Shown here piece by piece: positions 52,086 to 61,536 of a DNA stretch of 64,000 bases. How positions within the stretch are numbered: the stretch's first letter is position 1; every line of letters starts with the position of its first letter. The position numbers and the translations under genes were made by a program. The DNA is taken from positions 62,001 through 126,000 of the forward strand of contig NZ_JACJUU010000007.1 of the NCBI RefSeq assembly GCF_014237865.1, given 5' to 3'. Source of the stretch: Pusillimonas minor. GTDB lineage: Bacteria > Pseudomonadota > Gammaproteobacteria > Burkholderiales > Burkholderiaceae_B. Below the pieces are notes generated by a model. The model saw only the letters and a list, made by a program, of their open reading frames with translations, was not told where the DNA came from and did not search any database.

Positions 52086-52511
52086 TTAACGGCTGTGGAT
52101 GTTGCTTTCGGGGAAGAAGAAAGCGATTTCTACAGCGGCGGTTTCGGGAGCGTCGGAGCCGTGTACTGCGTTGGCGTCGATGCTGTCTGCAAAGTCGGCG
52201 CGAATTGTGCCGGCTTCTGCTTTTTTAGGATCGGTGGCGCCCATCAGGTCGCGGTTTTTCTGGATGGCGCTTTCGCCTTCGAGCACCTGAACGAACACAG
52301 GACCGGAAACCATGAAATCAACCAGATCTTTGAAAAACGGGCGTGCTGCATGAACGGCGTAGAAGCGCTCGGCTTCGGCGCGCGACAACTGCTTGAGTTG
52401 AGCGGCGACGACTTTCAGGCCGGCCTGCTCGAAGCGGGCTACGATCTGGCCAATGACGTTCTTGGCGACTGCATCGGGTTTGATAATGGAAAGGGTGCGT
52501 TCGATTGCCAT
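52086..52511 (-). CDS. ndk: Nucleoside diphosphate kinase
   Basis: Ndk (141 residues) moves phosphate between NTPs and NDPs through a histidine. The active site is [16 protein letters not shown] (His117) and the N-terminus [18 protein letters not shown] is typical. It is the first gene of the ndk-rlmN-rodZ-ispG-hisS run, 27 bases before rlmN, and divergent from valS. Confidence 0.97.
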   Translation of the reverse strand: MAIERTLSIIKPDAVAKNVIGQIVARFEQAGLKVVAAQLKQLSRAEAERFYAVHAARPFFKDLVDFMVSGPVFVQVLEGESAIQKNRDLMGATDPKKAEAGTIRADFADSIDANAVHGSDAPETAAVEIAFFFPESNIHSR

Positions 52512-52551
52512 AAAATATCCAAATTGAAAGAAAAGATTTTCTTAGTAAAAA

Positions 52552-52574
52552 CAAGAACTTTGCTAAAGTTTTTG
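52552..52574. promoter_or_regulatory. Inverted repeat in the ndk/valS divergent region
   Basis: A 10-base-pair inverted repeat (one G-T pair) with a GCT centre; the core is AACTTT-GCT-AAAGTT (52556-52570). On the minus strand it is followed by a T-rich run 40 bases before ndk, so it could act as a weak attenuator or an operator. Confidence 0.4.
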
Positions 52575-52704
52575 TGAACCGCTCATTTTAACATGCCTAT
52601 TTGCGCTTTCTGCATCATAAAATGGCGGGTTTCGCCCTGATCCGTTCAGAAAGACCGCATTTCAGTGGCATTTTCATCGTTTACACGCATTAACAAGCCA
52701 ATTT

Positions 52705-55554
52705 ATGACATCTAACGCCGCAACCCCCGACGACAACGCCCTGCCCAAAAGCTTCGAGCCCGATGCGCTCGAGTCACGCTGGTACGCCAAATGGGAACAA
52801 CACGGCTATTTCAGGGGCGGCCAACACGTACAACCTGCCGCCGGTCATACCAGCGAACCTTTCGTCGTTCAGTTCCCGCCACCCAACGTCACTGGCACAC
52901 TGCACATGGGTCACGCCTTCAACCAAACCGTCATGGACGGCCTGGTGCGCTACCACCGTATGCGCGGCGACGACACCGTGTTCATCCCGGGCACCGACCA
53001 TGCCGGCATCGCCACGCAAATCGTGGTCGAGCGCCAGCTCGACGCCCAGAACATCAGCCGTCACGATCTGGGCCGCGAACAATTCCTTGAAAAGGTCTGG
53101 GCCTGGAAGCACAAATCGGGCAGCGCCATTACCGAGCAGTTCCGTCGCCTGGGCTCGTCGGCCGACTGGGACCGCGAATACTTCACGATGGACGACAACC
53201 TGTCGCGCGGCGTCGTCGAAACCTTCGTTCGCCTGTTCGAGCAAGGCCTGATCTACCGGGGCAAACGACTGGTGAACTGGGACCCGGTCCTGGGCACCGC
53301 GGTGTCCGACCTTGAAGTAGTCAGCGAAGAAGAAGATGGTTCGATGTGGGAAATTGCCTACCCGCTGACCGAACCCCAGGGCGGCCTGACCCACCTGGTG
53401 GTGGCCACCACCCGCCCCGAAACCATGCTGGGCGACGTCGCCGTCATGGTGCACCCCGAAGACGAACGCTACGCCCACCTGATTGGCAAGACCGTCGAGC
53501 TGCCGCTGTGTGGCCGTCAAATTCCGGTTATTGCCGACGACTACGTCGACCGCGAGTTCGGCACCGGCGTTGTCAAGGTCACCCCGGCGCACGACTTTAA
53601 CGACTACGCCGTCGGCCAGCGTCATCAGTTGCCGCAAATCAGCATCCTGACCCTCGACGCAAAAATCAACGAAAACGCGCCCACCGCATACCAGGGGCTC
53701 GACCGCTTCGAGGCCCGCAAACAAATCGTGGCCGACCTCGACGCCCAGGGGCTGCTTAAAAACATCAAACCGCACAAACTAATGGTGCCGCGCGGCGACC
53801 GCACGCAAACGGTCATCGAACCCATGCTGACCGACCAGTGGTTTGTCGCCATGAGCAAACCCGCGCCCGAAGACAGCCTGCACCCGGGCAAGAGCATCAC
53901 CGAGGTCGCCCTCGAGGTCGTCGCCGACGGCCGCGTCAAGTTTTGCCCCGAAAACTGGACAACCACTTACAACCAGTGGCTTGAAAAAATCCAGGACTGG
54001 TGCATCTCGCGCCAATTGTGGTGGGGCCACCAGATTCCGGCCTGGTACAGCGAAGACGGGCAGATTTTCGTGGCGCGCAACGAAGCCGAAGCGCTTGAAA
54101 AAGCCCGAGCAGCCGGCGTTAACGGGCCGCTCACTCGCGACAACGATGTCCTCGACACCTGGTTTTCATCGGCACTGGTGCCGTTTACCGACCTGGGCTG
54201 GCCCGAACAAACTCCCGACCTGGCCCGCTACCTGCCGTCCAGCGTCCTGGTCACCGGCTTCGACATCATTTTCTTCTGGGTTGCGCGCATGGTCATGATG
54301 AGCATGCACATGACCGGCCAGGTTCCATTCAAAACCGTCTATGTCCACGGCCTCGTCTGCGACATGGAAGGTAAAAAAATGAGCAAGTCCAAGGGCAATA
54401 CCATCGACCCGGTCGACCTGATCGACGGTATCGACCTGGAGTCTCTGGTGACCAAACGCACCAGCGGGCTGATGAACCCGCGCCAGGCTGCGTCCATCGA
54501 AAAGAAAACACGCAAAGATTACCCCGAAGGCTTCCCCGCCTACGGCACCGATGCCCTGCGCTTTACCATGGCGGCCTACGCCACGCTGGGCCGAAACATC
54601 AACTTCGACCTGAAACGCTGCGAAGGCTACCGCAACTTCTGCAACAAACTCTGGAACGCCACACGCTTCGTGCTGATGAACACCGAAGGGCACGACCTGT
54701 CGGGCGAAGGCAATGACGAACTGTCGTTTGTCGACCAGTGGGTCATCAGCCAACTGCAGCGCCTCGAGGCCGATGTTGAACGCGGGTTCGCCGATTACCG
54801 CTTCGACTTTATCGCCAACGCCCTTTATCACTTCATCTGGGACGAATACTGCGACTGGTACCTCGAGTTGGCCAAAGTGCAAATCCAGAACGGCACGCCG
54901 GCCCAGCAGCTGGGCACCCGCCGCACCTTAATTCGCGTGCTCGAAACCTTGCTGCGTTTGGCTCACCCCATTATTCCGTTCATTACCGAAGAGCTGTGGC
55001 AAAAAGTATCGGTGGTTGCGGGCAAGCGCCTGGCCAACGAAGACACCAGCATCAGCGTGCGCGCCTACCCGGTCGCCGACCCCGCCCGGGTCAACGAAAC
55101 GGCCGAAGCCCAGGTGGCCGAACTCAAAGCCCAGGTCGAGGCAGTTCGGGCCTTGCGAGGCGAAATGAATCTCTCGCCAGCACAACGGGTACCCTTGGTT
55201 GCACGCGGCAACCCCACGGTGCTGGCCCGCAACAGTGCCTACCTGGCGGCCATGGCCAAGCTTAGCGAAGTCGAGATTGTCGACCAGCTTCCCGATGTTG
55301 GCGCACCCGTGCAGGTGGTGGAAACCACCGAACTGATGCTCCGTGTAGAAATTGACATCGTTGCCGAACGGGCGCGTCTGGGTAAAGAAATCGAACGCCT
55401 GATCGGCGAGATTGAAAAGGCCAACGCCAAACTGTCAAACGAAAGGTTCGTACAAAAAGCGCCACCTGCTGTTGTCGAACAAGAGAAAGCCAGGGTTGCC
55501 CAGTTCTCCGAAACCTTGAACAAGGTGCAGGAGCAATTCAACAAACTGAAGTAA
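52705..55554 (+). CDS. valS: Valine-tRNA ligase
   Basis: ValRS (949 residues), a class I synthetase. The HIGH region is [20 protein letters not shown], the KMSKS loop [13 protein letters not shown] (about 560-572), with the CP1 editing domain between them ([19 protein letters not shown]). The C-terminal 60-70 residues form the expected coiled coil ([20 protein letters not shown]). It stands alone on the plus strand, divergent from ndk and convergent with trmD. Confidence 0.97.
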   Translation: MTSNAATPDDNALPKSFEPDALESRWYAKWEQHGYFRGGQHVQPAAGHTSEPFVVQFPPPNVTGTLHMGHAFNQTVMDGLVRYHRMRGDDTVFIPGTDHAGIATQIVVERQLDAQNISRHDLGREQFLEKVWAWKHKSGSAITEQFRRLGSSADWDREYFTMDDNLSRGVVETFVRLFEQGLIYRGKRLVNWDPVLGTAVSDLEVVSEEEDGSMWEIAYPLTEPQGGLTHLVVATTRPETMLGDVAVMVHPEDERYAHLIGKTVELPLCGRQIPVIADDYVDREFGTGVVKVTPAHDFNDYAVGQRHQLPQISILTLDAKINENAPTAYQGLDRFEARKQIVADLDAQGLLKNIKPHKLMVPRGDRTQTVIEPMLTDQWFVAMSKPAPEDSLHPGKSITEVALEVVADGRVKFCPENWTTTYNQWLEKIQDWCISRQLWWGHQIPAWYSEDGQIFVARNEAEALEKARAAGVNGPLTRDNDVLDTWFSSALVPFTDLGWPEQTPDLARYLPSSVLVTGFDIIFFWVARMVMMSMHMTGQVPFKTVYVHGLVCDMEGKKMSKSKGNTIDPVDLIDGIDLESLVTKRTSGLMNPRQAASIEKKTRKDYPEGFPAYGTDALRFTMAAYATLGRNINFDLKRCEGYRNFCNKLWNATRFVLMNTEGHDLSGEGNDELSFVDQWVISQLQRLEADVERGFADYRFDFIANALYHFIWDEYCDWYLELAKVQIQNGTPAQQLGTRRTLIRVLETLLRLAHPIIPFITEELWQKVSVVAGKRLANEDTSISVRAYPVADPARVNETAEAQVAELKAQVEAVRALRGEMNLSPAQRVPLVARGNPTVLARNSAYLAAMAKLSEVEIVDQLPDVGAPVQVVETTELMLRVEIDIVAERARLGKEIERLIGEIEKANAKLSNERFVQKAPPAVVEQEKARVAQFSETLNKVQEQFNKLK

Positions 55555-55578
55555 GACTGCAGGACAAAGCCTGTGTTT

Positions 55579-55603
55579 CCCCGGCCGCGCAATGCGGCCG
55601 GGG
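55579..55603 (+). terminator. GC-rich stem-loop after valS
   Basis: CCCCGGCCGC and GCGGCCGGGG pair perfectly with a 5-base loop, 25 bases after the valS stop. Only a short T-run follows, after CCGC, so termination may be partial. Confidence 0.55.
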
Positions 55604-55751
55604 CCGCTTTAAGCGTCAAATAATCAGATTTGGCTACGTAGCAAAATACAGGTCGGACCGCACATCAAAAAAATATGCACCATGCGTATCGTCGGCTATT
55701 GATGGCTGGCGAAAGACTAGTCAACGCTAGTAGCGCTGCCCCGCAGGGACC

Positions 55752-56504
55752 TTAAACAATCAAACTCGCCAAAAAGGCTTCATCGGCACGGGTCAGATCG
55801 CCGCGCGCGCGGGCCTGTTCAATAAGGTCGGGGCGGCGGACGAATGTCAGCGCAAGCGATTGCTGCCGACGCCATTGCGCGATGTGGGCGTGATGCCCGG
55901 AGAGCAAAGGATCGGGTACAGCCACCCCTTGGTAGATTTCCGGGCGTGTGTAATGCGGGCTGTCGAGCAAACCGCTGACCGACGCATTGAAAGAATCTTG
56001 TAAAGCCGAATCGGCCGTATTCAGCACACCTGGCAACAAACGAATGGTGGCGTCGATGATGGCCAGCGCCGCGATTTCGCCGCCGGACAACACGAAATCA
56101 CCCAAAGATACCTCGTGTGTGACACGGCGGTCGATAAACCGCTGATCGACCCCTTCGTAGCGCCCGCACACCAGGATGGCGCCCGGGCTGTCGGCCAGGG
56201 TTTGCGCCATGGCCTGATCGAACCTGCGCCCAGTGGGGCTCATGAGTATGACCGGCGCAGCGGTATCGTCGCGAGCGGCCTGCGCCGCATCGACGGCTTG
56301 TTCGAGGGGTTCGGCCAACATCACCATGCCCGGCCCGCCCCCGTAGGGACGGTCGTCAACAGTTCGATGAACATCGTGGGTGAAATCGCGCGGATTCCAT
56401 AACCCCAGCGCCCAGCGGGACTGCCGATGGGCCCGCCCGGTTACACCCAGGTCGCGCACCACCGAAAACATATCGGGGAACAAGGAAATGACGTCGAAGC
56501 GCAT
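55752..56504 (-). CDS. trmD: tRNA (guanine-37-N1)-methyltransferase
   Basis: TrmD (250 residues) methylates G37 of tRNAs reading CNN codons and prevents +1 frameshifting. It starts [29 protein letters not shown] (about 47-62), [14 protein letters not shown] (about 113-126) and [13 protein letters not shown] (about 140-152) are the knotted SAM-binding motifs. A longer in-frame start would overlap rimM; the ATG at 56502-56504 is 7 bases after the rimM stop. rplS, the usual next gene, is absent downstream. Confidence 0.96.
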   Translation of the reverse strand: MRFDVISLFPDMFSVVRDLGVTGRAHRQSRWALGLWNPRDFTHDVHRTVDDRPYGGGPGMVMLAEPLEQAVDAAQAARDDTAAPVILMSPTGRRFDQAMAQTLADSPGAILVCGRYEGVDQRFIDRRVTHEVSLGDFVLSGGEIAALAIIDATIRLLPGVLNTADSALQDSFNASVSGLLDSPHYTRPEIYQGVAVPDPLLSGHHAHIAQWRRQQSLALTFVRRPDLIEQARARGDLTRADEAFLASLIV

Positions 56505-56511
56505 AGCCGTT

Positions 56512-57147
56512 TTAGAGGTCGACCGGCCAGTTGCTGTCGAGACGTTTGTTGGGTAAATCGACGGTATGTACGTGCGCCAGCACAAAAGGCACCAGCACCT
56601 CGACGGGACGACCTTTGTCGTTGAGTACAGGCACAAGGCCGCCCTGGCCGTCGTCGGTTGCCCGCGCAACATGCAATACGGCATGCGCGCCGTTGTCGGT
56701 AACCGAACTTACCTGACCAATGAGCACCGGGTTGCCGTCGTCGTCGACGCCATTCAGGCGACAACCGACCAGGTCAACCCAGTAATATTCATCGGGATCG
56801 GCTTTGGGAAAACTGGAACGCGGCACCAGTATGGCGTAGCCCTTATGGGCTTCGGCACGATCGCGATCGGGGATGGCAGCCAAATGCGCCACCACGGTGG
56901 CGCCATGACGCTTTGACATGACAACGCGCGATAACTGGGGACGCGAAAAAGCGCCCGGCTTCCCTGGGGAAACGGGCGCTTTCAGCCACCACTGCCGGGC
57001 TGCAAGCAAGGCATCGGCGTGAGCCGAGTAAGGCAAAACCTTGACCCAACCTTTAACGCCGTAAGCCGCCGCTATGCGGCCGACTTCGACCAGATCGTCG
57101 GGCGTTGCGTCGGTAACGGGCGCGCCCTGTGAAGCGCTATCGTTCAT
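56512..57147 (-). CDS. rimM: Ribosome maturation factor RimM
   Basis: RimM (211 residues) binds S19 and helps mature the 30S head. N-terminal RimM domain ([20 protein letters not shown], about 21-40), then a PRC barrel (about 115-205, [20 protein letters not shown]) with the C-terminal [19 protein letters not shown]. It is somewhat longer than the E. coli protein (182). Second gene of rpsP-rimM-trmD. Confidence 0.94.
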   Translation of the reverse strand: MNDSASQGAPVTDATPDDLVEVGRIAAAYGVKGWVKVLPYSAHADALLAARQWWLKAPVSPGKPGAFSRPQLSRVVMSKRHGATVVAHLAAIPDRDRAEAHKGYAILVPRSSFPKADPDEYYWVDLVGCRLNGVDDDGNPVLIGQVSSVTDNGAHAVLHVARATDDGQGGLVPVLNDKGRPVEVLVPFVLAHVHTVDLPNKRLDSNWPVDL

Positions 57148-57179
57148 GAGCCTGAGCCTGTTGCAACGCCAAGCCGGAA

Positions 57180-57434
57180 TCAGGCAGCGACTTTAGCCGA
57201 GTATTCTTTAACCAGGCGAGCCACTGCGGGCGACAACTGGGCGCCATTGCTGGTCCAGTGCTCGACACGATCAAGGGCAATACGCAGGTTTTCCTGGCCT
57301 TCGCCAGCGACCGGGTTGTAAAAGCCAACGCGTTCGATAAAACGGCCGTCACGACGGTTACGCGAATCGGCAGCAACAAGGTTGTAAAACGGACGTTTCT
57401 TCGAGCCACCACGGGCCAGACGAATCACCACCAT
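57180..57434 (-). CDS. rpsP: 30S ribosomal protein S16
   Basis: S16 (84 residues). [20 protein letters not shown] is the family N-terminus and [14 protein letters not shown] the second conserved block. The ATG at 57432-57434 has AAGGA 6 bases upstream; the longer reading frame lies in the leader. It heads the rpsP-rimM-trmD operon from a promoter at 57470-57499. Confidence 0.97.
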   Translation of the reverse strand: MVVIRLARGGSKKRPFYNLVAADSRNRRDGRFIERVGFYNPVAGEGQENLRIALDRVEHWTSNGAQLSPAVARLVKEYSAKVAA

Positions 57435-57469
57435 AGGTAATCCTTTGAAAATGATGTGGAAAACAAAAG

Positions 57470-57499
57470 ATTCTAGCATTTTTAGCCTGCACTAGGCAA
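57470..57499 (-). promoter_or_regulatory. Promoter of the rpsP operon
   Basis: On the minus strand TTGCCT, an 18-base spacer ending TGC, and TAGAAT, followed by CTT. It lies 36 bases before the rpsP ATG and shares TAGAATCTT with the rpsT and rpsU promoters. Confidence 0.65.
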
Positions 57500-57620
57500 A
57501 CTAAAACCAGAATCCACCAAAAAATTCACCAGAAAGCCACAAGGGCCCTGACAAAATCAAAAACTTGGCGCCTGAACGCGCACCGGCCCGCCATGCGCAA
57601 CCGGCACACCTGCCGCCCTG

Positions 57621-57872
57621 TTAACGACGGGTTAAAAAATGCACCGTCGCGTCGGCCTGGGCCACCTGGGCAACCAACGCATTACCGGTTTGCCGACAAA
57701 ACGCCTGAAAATCACGCACCGCATTGGTATCGGTGGTAATGACTTTAAGGGTTTGGCCGCTTTGCAGTTGCGCCAACGCTTTCTTGGCCCGCAAAATAGG
57801 CAGCGGGCATTTTAACCCAGAAGCATCAACTTCAAGGTCGAATACGGGTAAAGAAGTTGTATCTGCACTCAT
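57621..57872 (-). CDS. TusA-family sulfurtransferase
   Basis: An 83-residue SirA/TusA-fold protein. The sulphur-carrying cysteine is Cys22 in LKCPLPILRAKKAL. TusA relays sulphur from the cysteine desulfurase to tRNA thiolation and other acceptors; related paralogues act in sulphur oxidation, and no tus or dsr genes are adjacent to decide. It is 21 bases after alaS in the same direction, probably on its transcript. Confidence 0.85.
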   Translation of the reverse strand: MSADTTSLPVFDLEVDASGLKCPLPILRAKKALAQLQSGQTLKVITTDTNAVRDFQAFCRQTGNALVAQVAQADATVHFLTRR

Positions 57873-57893
57873 GACATCAACCTGTTGCTGGCA

Positions 57894-60518
57894 TCAGGCC
57901 TGTGTACGCTCACGTACCCAGGGCTCAACACCCGCCAGCGCTGCCGGCAATGCGGCGGCATCGGTGCCCCCGCCCATGGCCATATCGGGGCGACCACCGC
58001 CTTTGCCGCCCACCTGGCCGGCCACGAGCCCAACCAAATCGCCGGCCTTGATCTTGCCGGTGGCATCGGGCGTTACACCGGCAACCAGGCTGATCTTGCC
58101 ATCGGCCACGGTCGCCAGCAAAACAATGGCCGGCTTGAGACGTTCTTTAAGGTCGTCGACCATACCGCGCAGGGCTTTGGGGTCGACACCGGCCAACTGG
58201 CCGACCAGCAAGCGTACGCCGCCGCCAACGTCGACTGCCTTGTCGAGCAGATCGTTACCCGCCGAAGCGGCCAGCTTTTGCTGCAAACGCTGGGCTTCGG
58301 TCTCGGCCGCCTTGACCTGCGACTGCAATAGCCCGATACGCGCCAGAAGCTCGGCGGGCTGGGTTTTAAGCAGCCCTGCAGCCTGTTGCAATGTGGCATT
58401 GGCTTGCTGCACCCAGGCCAGGGCGTTGTCGCCCGTGATGGCCTCGATACGGCGAACACCGGCAGCCACACCGCCTTCAGAGACAATCTTGAACAAACCG
58501 ATGTCGCCGGTACGCGCTACGTGGGTGCCGCCGCACAGTTCGCGAGAAAAGCCGATATCGAGCACACGGACTTCGTCGCCGTATTTTTCGCCAAACAATG
58601 CCACCGCCCCACCCTGCACCGCGTCGTCGTAAGACATAAGCTGGGCACGTACCTGCTGGTTGGCAAGCACTTCGGCATTGACGATGTTTTCGATGGCAAT
58701 GATCTGTTCGGGTGTGACCTGTGCATCGTGCGCAAAGTCGAAACGGGTTTTATCGGCGTCGACCAATGAACCCCGCTGCTGCACATGCCCCCCCAGTACT
58801 TCGCGAAGCGCTTTGTGCATAAGGTGGGTAGCCGAGTGGTTACGTACGGTGCGCGCACGGCGCTGGACATCGACTTGCGCCGACACGGTATCGCCCACCG
58901 ACAGCACACCCTGCTCGAGCGCGCCATGATGCCCGAACACCTGACTTTGAATTTTTTGCGTATCGGCGACGACAAAACGCGCCGAACCCGCAGCCAGCAC
59001 GCCGGCATCGCCGACCTGCCCGCCGGACTCGGCGTAGAACGGTGTCACGTCGAGGACGACAACAGCTTCCTGGCCAGCCTGGACCTGGTCGACAGAGACG
59101 CCATTGAGATAAAGCGCTGTAACACGCCCTTCGGCCTGCAGATGTTCGTAACCTTCGAAACGGGTTTCGACACCCGAATAACTAAGCCCCTCGGCGGCCT
59201 TGAACTTGCCGGCCGCCCGGGCTTGTTCGCGCTGGCGGTTCATGGCCGCCTCGAAGCCGGGCAAGTCAACATTGACCTTGCGCTCGCGACAAATGTCGGC
59301 AGTCAGGTCGACCGGAAAGCCATAGGTGTCGTACAAGGTAAATAAGGTCTGGCCATCGAGCACCCCGCCCTCGGGCAGCGACGCCAACGCGCCATCGAGG
59401 ATTTTCATGCCGTTTTCGAGCGTTTCGCTGAAACGCTCTTCTTCTTGACGGAGTACCTGCTCGACGCGCGCCTGCTGCGTAGCCAGCTCGGGATAGGCAT
59501 CGCCCATTTGCGCAACCAGATCGGCCACCAGGCGATGGAAGAACACACCCGATTGCCCCAGCTTGTGACCATGACGCAGGGCGCGACGCACAATGCGGCG
59601 CAGCACATAGCCGCGACCTTCGTTGCTGGGAATAACACCATCAACGATAAGGAAACTGCAGGCCCGGATATGGTCGGCAATGACTTTAAGTGAATTATTG
59701 CCCAGGTCGGTCGTGCCGGTTTCGCGCGCGGCGGCCTTGATGAGCGCCTGAAAAAGGTCGATCTCGTAGTTGGAGTGCACATGCTGCAACACCGCTGCGA
59801 TGCGCTCGAGCCCCATACCGGTATCGACACAAGGCTTGGGCAGCGGCGTCATGTTGCCATCGGCATCGCGCTCGAACTGCATGAACACCAGGTTCCAGAC
59901 CTCGATATAGCGATCACCGTCTTCTTCGGGCGAGCCCGGAGGGCCGCCCCAGACATCGGGACCATGGTCGTAGAAAATTTCGGAACACGGGCCACAAGGA
60001 CCGGTGTCGCCCATTTGCCAAAAGTTGTCGGATGCGTAGCGCGCACCTTTGTTATCGCCGATGCGAACGATGCGCTCGGCCGGCACTTTGATTTCTTTTT
60101 GCCAGATTTCGTAGGCTTCGTCGTCTTCTTGGTAAACCGTTACCCAGAGTTTTTCGGGGGGGAGGTTGTAAACCGTGGTCAGAAGCTCCCAGGCATGATA
60201 AATGGCTTCGCGCTTGAAGTAATCGCCAAAGCTGAAATTACCCAGCATCTCGAAGAACGTGTGATGCCTGGCTGTGTAGCCCACGTTTTCAAGGTCGTTA
60301 TGCTTGCCCCCTGCCCGCACGCAACGTTGCGAACTGACGGCGCGCTGATAACTGCGTGCCTCTTTGCCCGTGAATACGTCTTTGAACTGAACCATGCCGG
60401 CGTTCGTAAACAGCAGCGTTGGGTCGTTGCCCGGGATGAGCGACGACGAAGGCACCACGTTGTGACCTTTCGATTCGAAGAACGATAGAAATTTCTGGCG
60501 GATCTCGGAGGTTTTCAT
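57894..60518 (-). CDS. alaS: Alanine-tRNA ligase
   Basis: AlaRS (874 residues), a class II synthetase with full editing capacity. The N-terminus is [20 protein letters not shown]; editing-domain metal ligands are in [12 protein letters not shown] (about 563-574) and ELCGGTHV (about 664-671). A C-Ala domain rich in Gly ends the protein ([15 protein letters not shown]). The ATG at 60516-60518 is chosen over a TTG two codons earlier. It lies 64 bases after xdhC. Confidence 0.96.
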   Translation of the reverse strand: MKTSEIRQKFLSFFESKGHNVVPSSSLIPGNDPTLLFTNAGMVQFKDVFTGKEARSYQRAVSSQRCVRAGGKHNDLENVGYTARHHTFFEMLGNFSFGDYFKREAIYHAWELLTTVYNLPPEKLWVTVYQEDDEAYEIWQKEIKVPAERIVRIGDNKGARYASDNFWQMGDTGPCGPCSEIFYDHGPDVWGGPPGSPEEDGDRYIEVWNLVFMQFERDADGNMTPLPKPCVDTGMGLERIAAVLQHVHSNYEIDLFQALIKAAARETGTTDLGNNSLKVIADHIRACSFLIVDGVIPSNEGRGYVLRRIVRRALRHGHKLGQSGVFFHRLVADLVAQMGDAYPELATQQARVEQVLRQEEERFSETLENGMKILDGALASLPEGGVLDGQTLFTLYDTYGFPVDLTADICRERKVNVDLPGFEAAMNRQREQARAAGKFKAAEGLSYSGVETRFEGYEHLQAEGRVTALYLNGVSVDQVQAGQEAVVVLDVTPFYAESGGQVGDAGVLAAGSARFVVADTQKIQSQVFGHHGALEQGVLSVGDTVSAQVDVQRRARTVRNHSATHLMHKALREVLGGHVQQRGSLVDADKTRFDFAHDAQVTPEQIIAIENIVNAEVLANQQVRAQLMSYDDAVQGGAVALFGEKYGDEVRVLDIGFSRELCGGTHVARTGDIGLFKIVSEGGVAAGVRRIEAITGDNALAWVQQANATLQQAAGLLKTQPAELLARIGLLQSQVKAAETEAQRLQQKLAASAGNDLLDKAVDVGGGVRLLVGQLAGVDPKALRGMVDDLKERLKPAIVLLATVADGKISLVAGVTPDATGKIKAGDLVGLVAGQVGGKGGGRPDMAMGGGTDAAALPAALAGVEPWVRERTQA

Positions 60519-60582
60519 TGACAAAAAAGGCGCTATTAAACAGATGACCGGTGATTATAGAGGCACCCGGACCAAAAATCTT

Positions 60583-61536
60583 TCAGGTCAGCGACAGCAA
60601 TTGCGCGACAACCGAGACGGCGATGACTTCCGGCAGCTTGCTGTTGGTTTTGACCAACCCTATGGGGCAGGTCATTTGGGCGACCAGGGCTTCGGAGAAG
60701 CGTTGACGCAGCCGCGACTCGAAGCGGGCTTTTTTTGTGGCAGAGCCAATAAGCCCCAGGAAACGGAACGTTTTTTGAGCCATGACAGCCTGCACCAGCG
60801 CCATATCAAGGGCATGACTATGCGTCAGCACCAGCCAGCATGCGTTGTCGGGGCAGTCGGGAACGTCGGCATCGTCGCCCTGAAGCGCCGTTACGTTGGC
60901 CGGCAAGTGCGCGGGCCAGACATCGTCGCGCGGGTCGAGCCAAATAACCTTTACCGGCAATGTCCCCAGAATGTTGATGATGGCCCTGCCAACGTGACCT
61001 GCGCCGCACACCACAACAGTCAGCGTTGCCGCAGACAACACGTCGGTCAGACGTCCCGAATCGGCATCCCAATGCGCCTGGTCGGTGTCGAAGTCTTGCG
61101 CAGGGTCGGGTGAAAGCTGAAGGCTTACCGGTGCGGCAAGATCGGTAAAGCTGACAATACGGCGAACCGACTGCCCTTTATGCAGATGGTCCGCAACGCT
61201 ATCGAACCAGGGCAGATCGTCGGGCCCAAGGCGCTCGAAGCCCAGCCACACGACCCCGCCGCAACATTGCCCCAGGCTTGGGCCAAGCGCATAACGTTCG
61301 ATATGCCGGGCGGGCTTGGTGGCGTCGGCAAGCAGGTCTCGGGCCAGATCGATGGCCTTGAACTCGAGATGCCCCCCGCCGATGGTGCCAAGCACCTCGG
61401 CGTCGAGCACCCACAGTTTTGCGCCGCCCCCGCGAGGCGCCGAGCCCGCAGACCGGACAACCGTAACAAGCACAAGCGAGCGCCCGGCCTGCAAGGCCTG
61501 ACGCGCCGCTAAAGACCAGCCCCCTGCATCAGCCAT
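60583..61536 (-). CDS. xdhC: Xanthine dehydrogenase accessory protein XdhC
   Basis: XdhC (317 residues) binds molybdenum cofactor, promotes its sulphuration and inserts it into XdhB. The XdhC/CoxI N-terminal motif GSAPRGGGAKLWV is at about residues 31-43, and a Rossmann-like C-terminal domain follows (TVVVCGAGHVGRAIINILG, about 172-190). Its ATG overlaps the xdhB stop by 8 bases, so it is coupled to its target enzyme. Order xdhA-xdhB-xdhC. Confidence 0.93.
   Translation of the reverse strand: MADAGGWSLAARQALQAGRSLVLVTVVRSAGSAPRGGGAKLWVLDAEVLGTIGGGHLEFKAIDLARDLLADATKPARHIERYALGPSLGQCCGGVVWLGFERLGPDDLPWFDSVADHLHKGQSVRRIVSFTDLAAPVSLQLSPDPAQDFDTDQAHWDADSGRLTDVLSAATLTVVVCGAGHVGRAIINILGTLPVKVIWLDPRDDVWPAHLPANVTALQGDDADVPDCPDNACWLVLTHSHALDMALVQAVMAQKTFRFLGLIGSATKKARFESRLRQRFSEALVAQMTCPIGLVKTNSKLPEVIAVSVVAQLLSLT

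Noticed and set aside
50907-52577. 556-codon open frame on the plus strand opposite rlmN and ndk
   Set aside because: Spans two well supported genes in antisense and shows no domain; a codon-bias artefact.
52774-53775. 333-codon open frame opposite valS
   Set aside because: Antisense shadow of the valS editing and catalytic domains.
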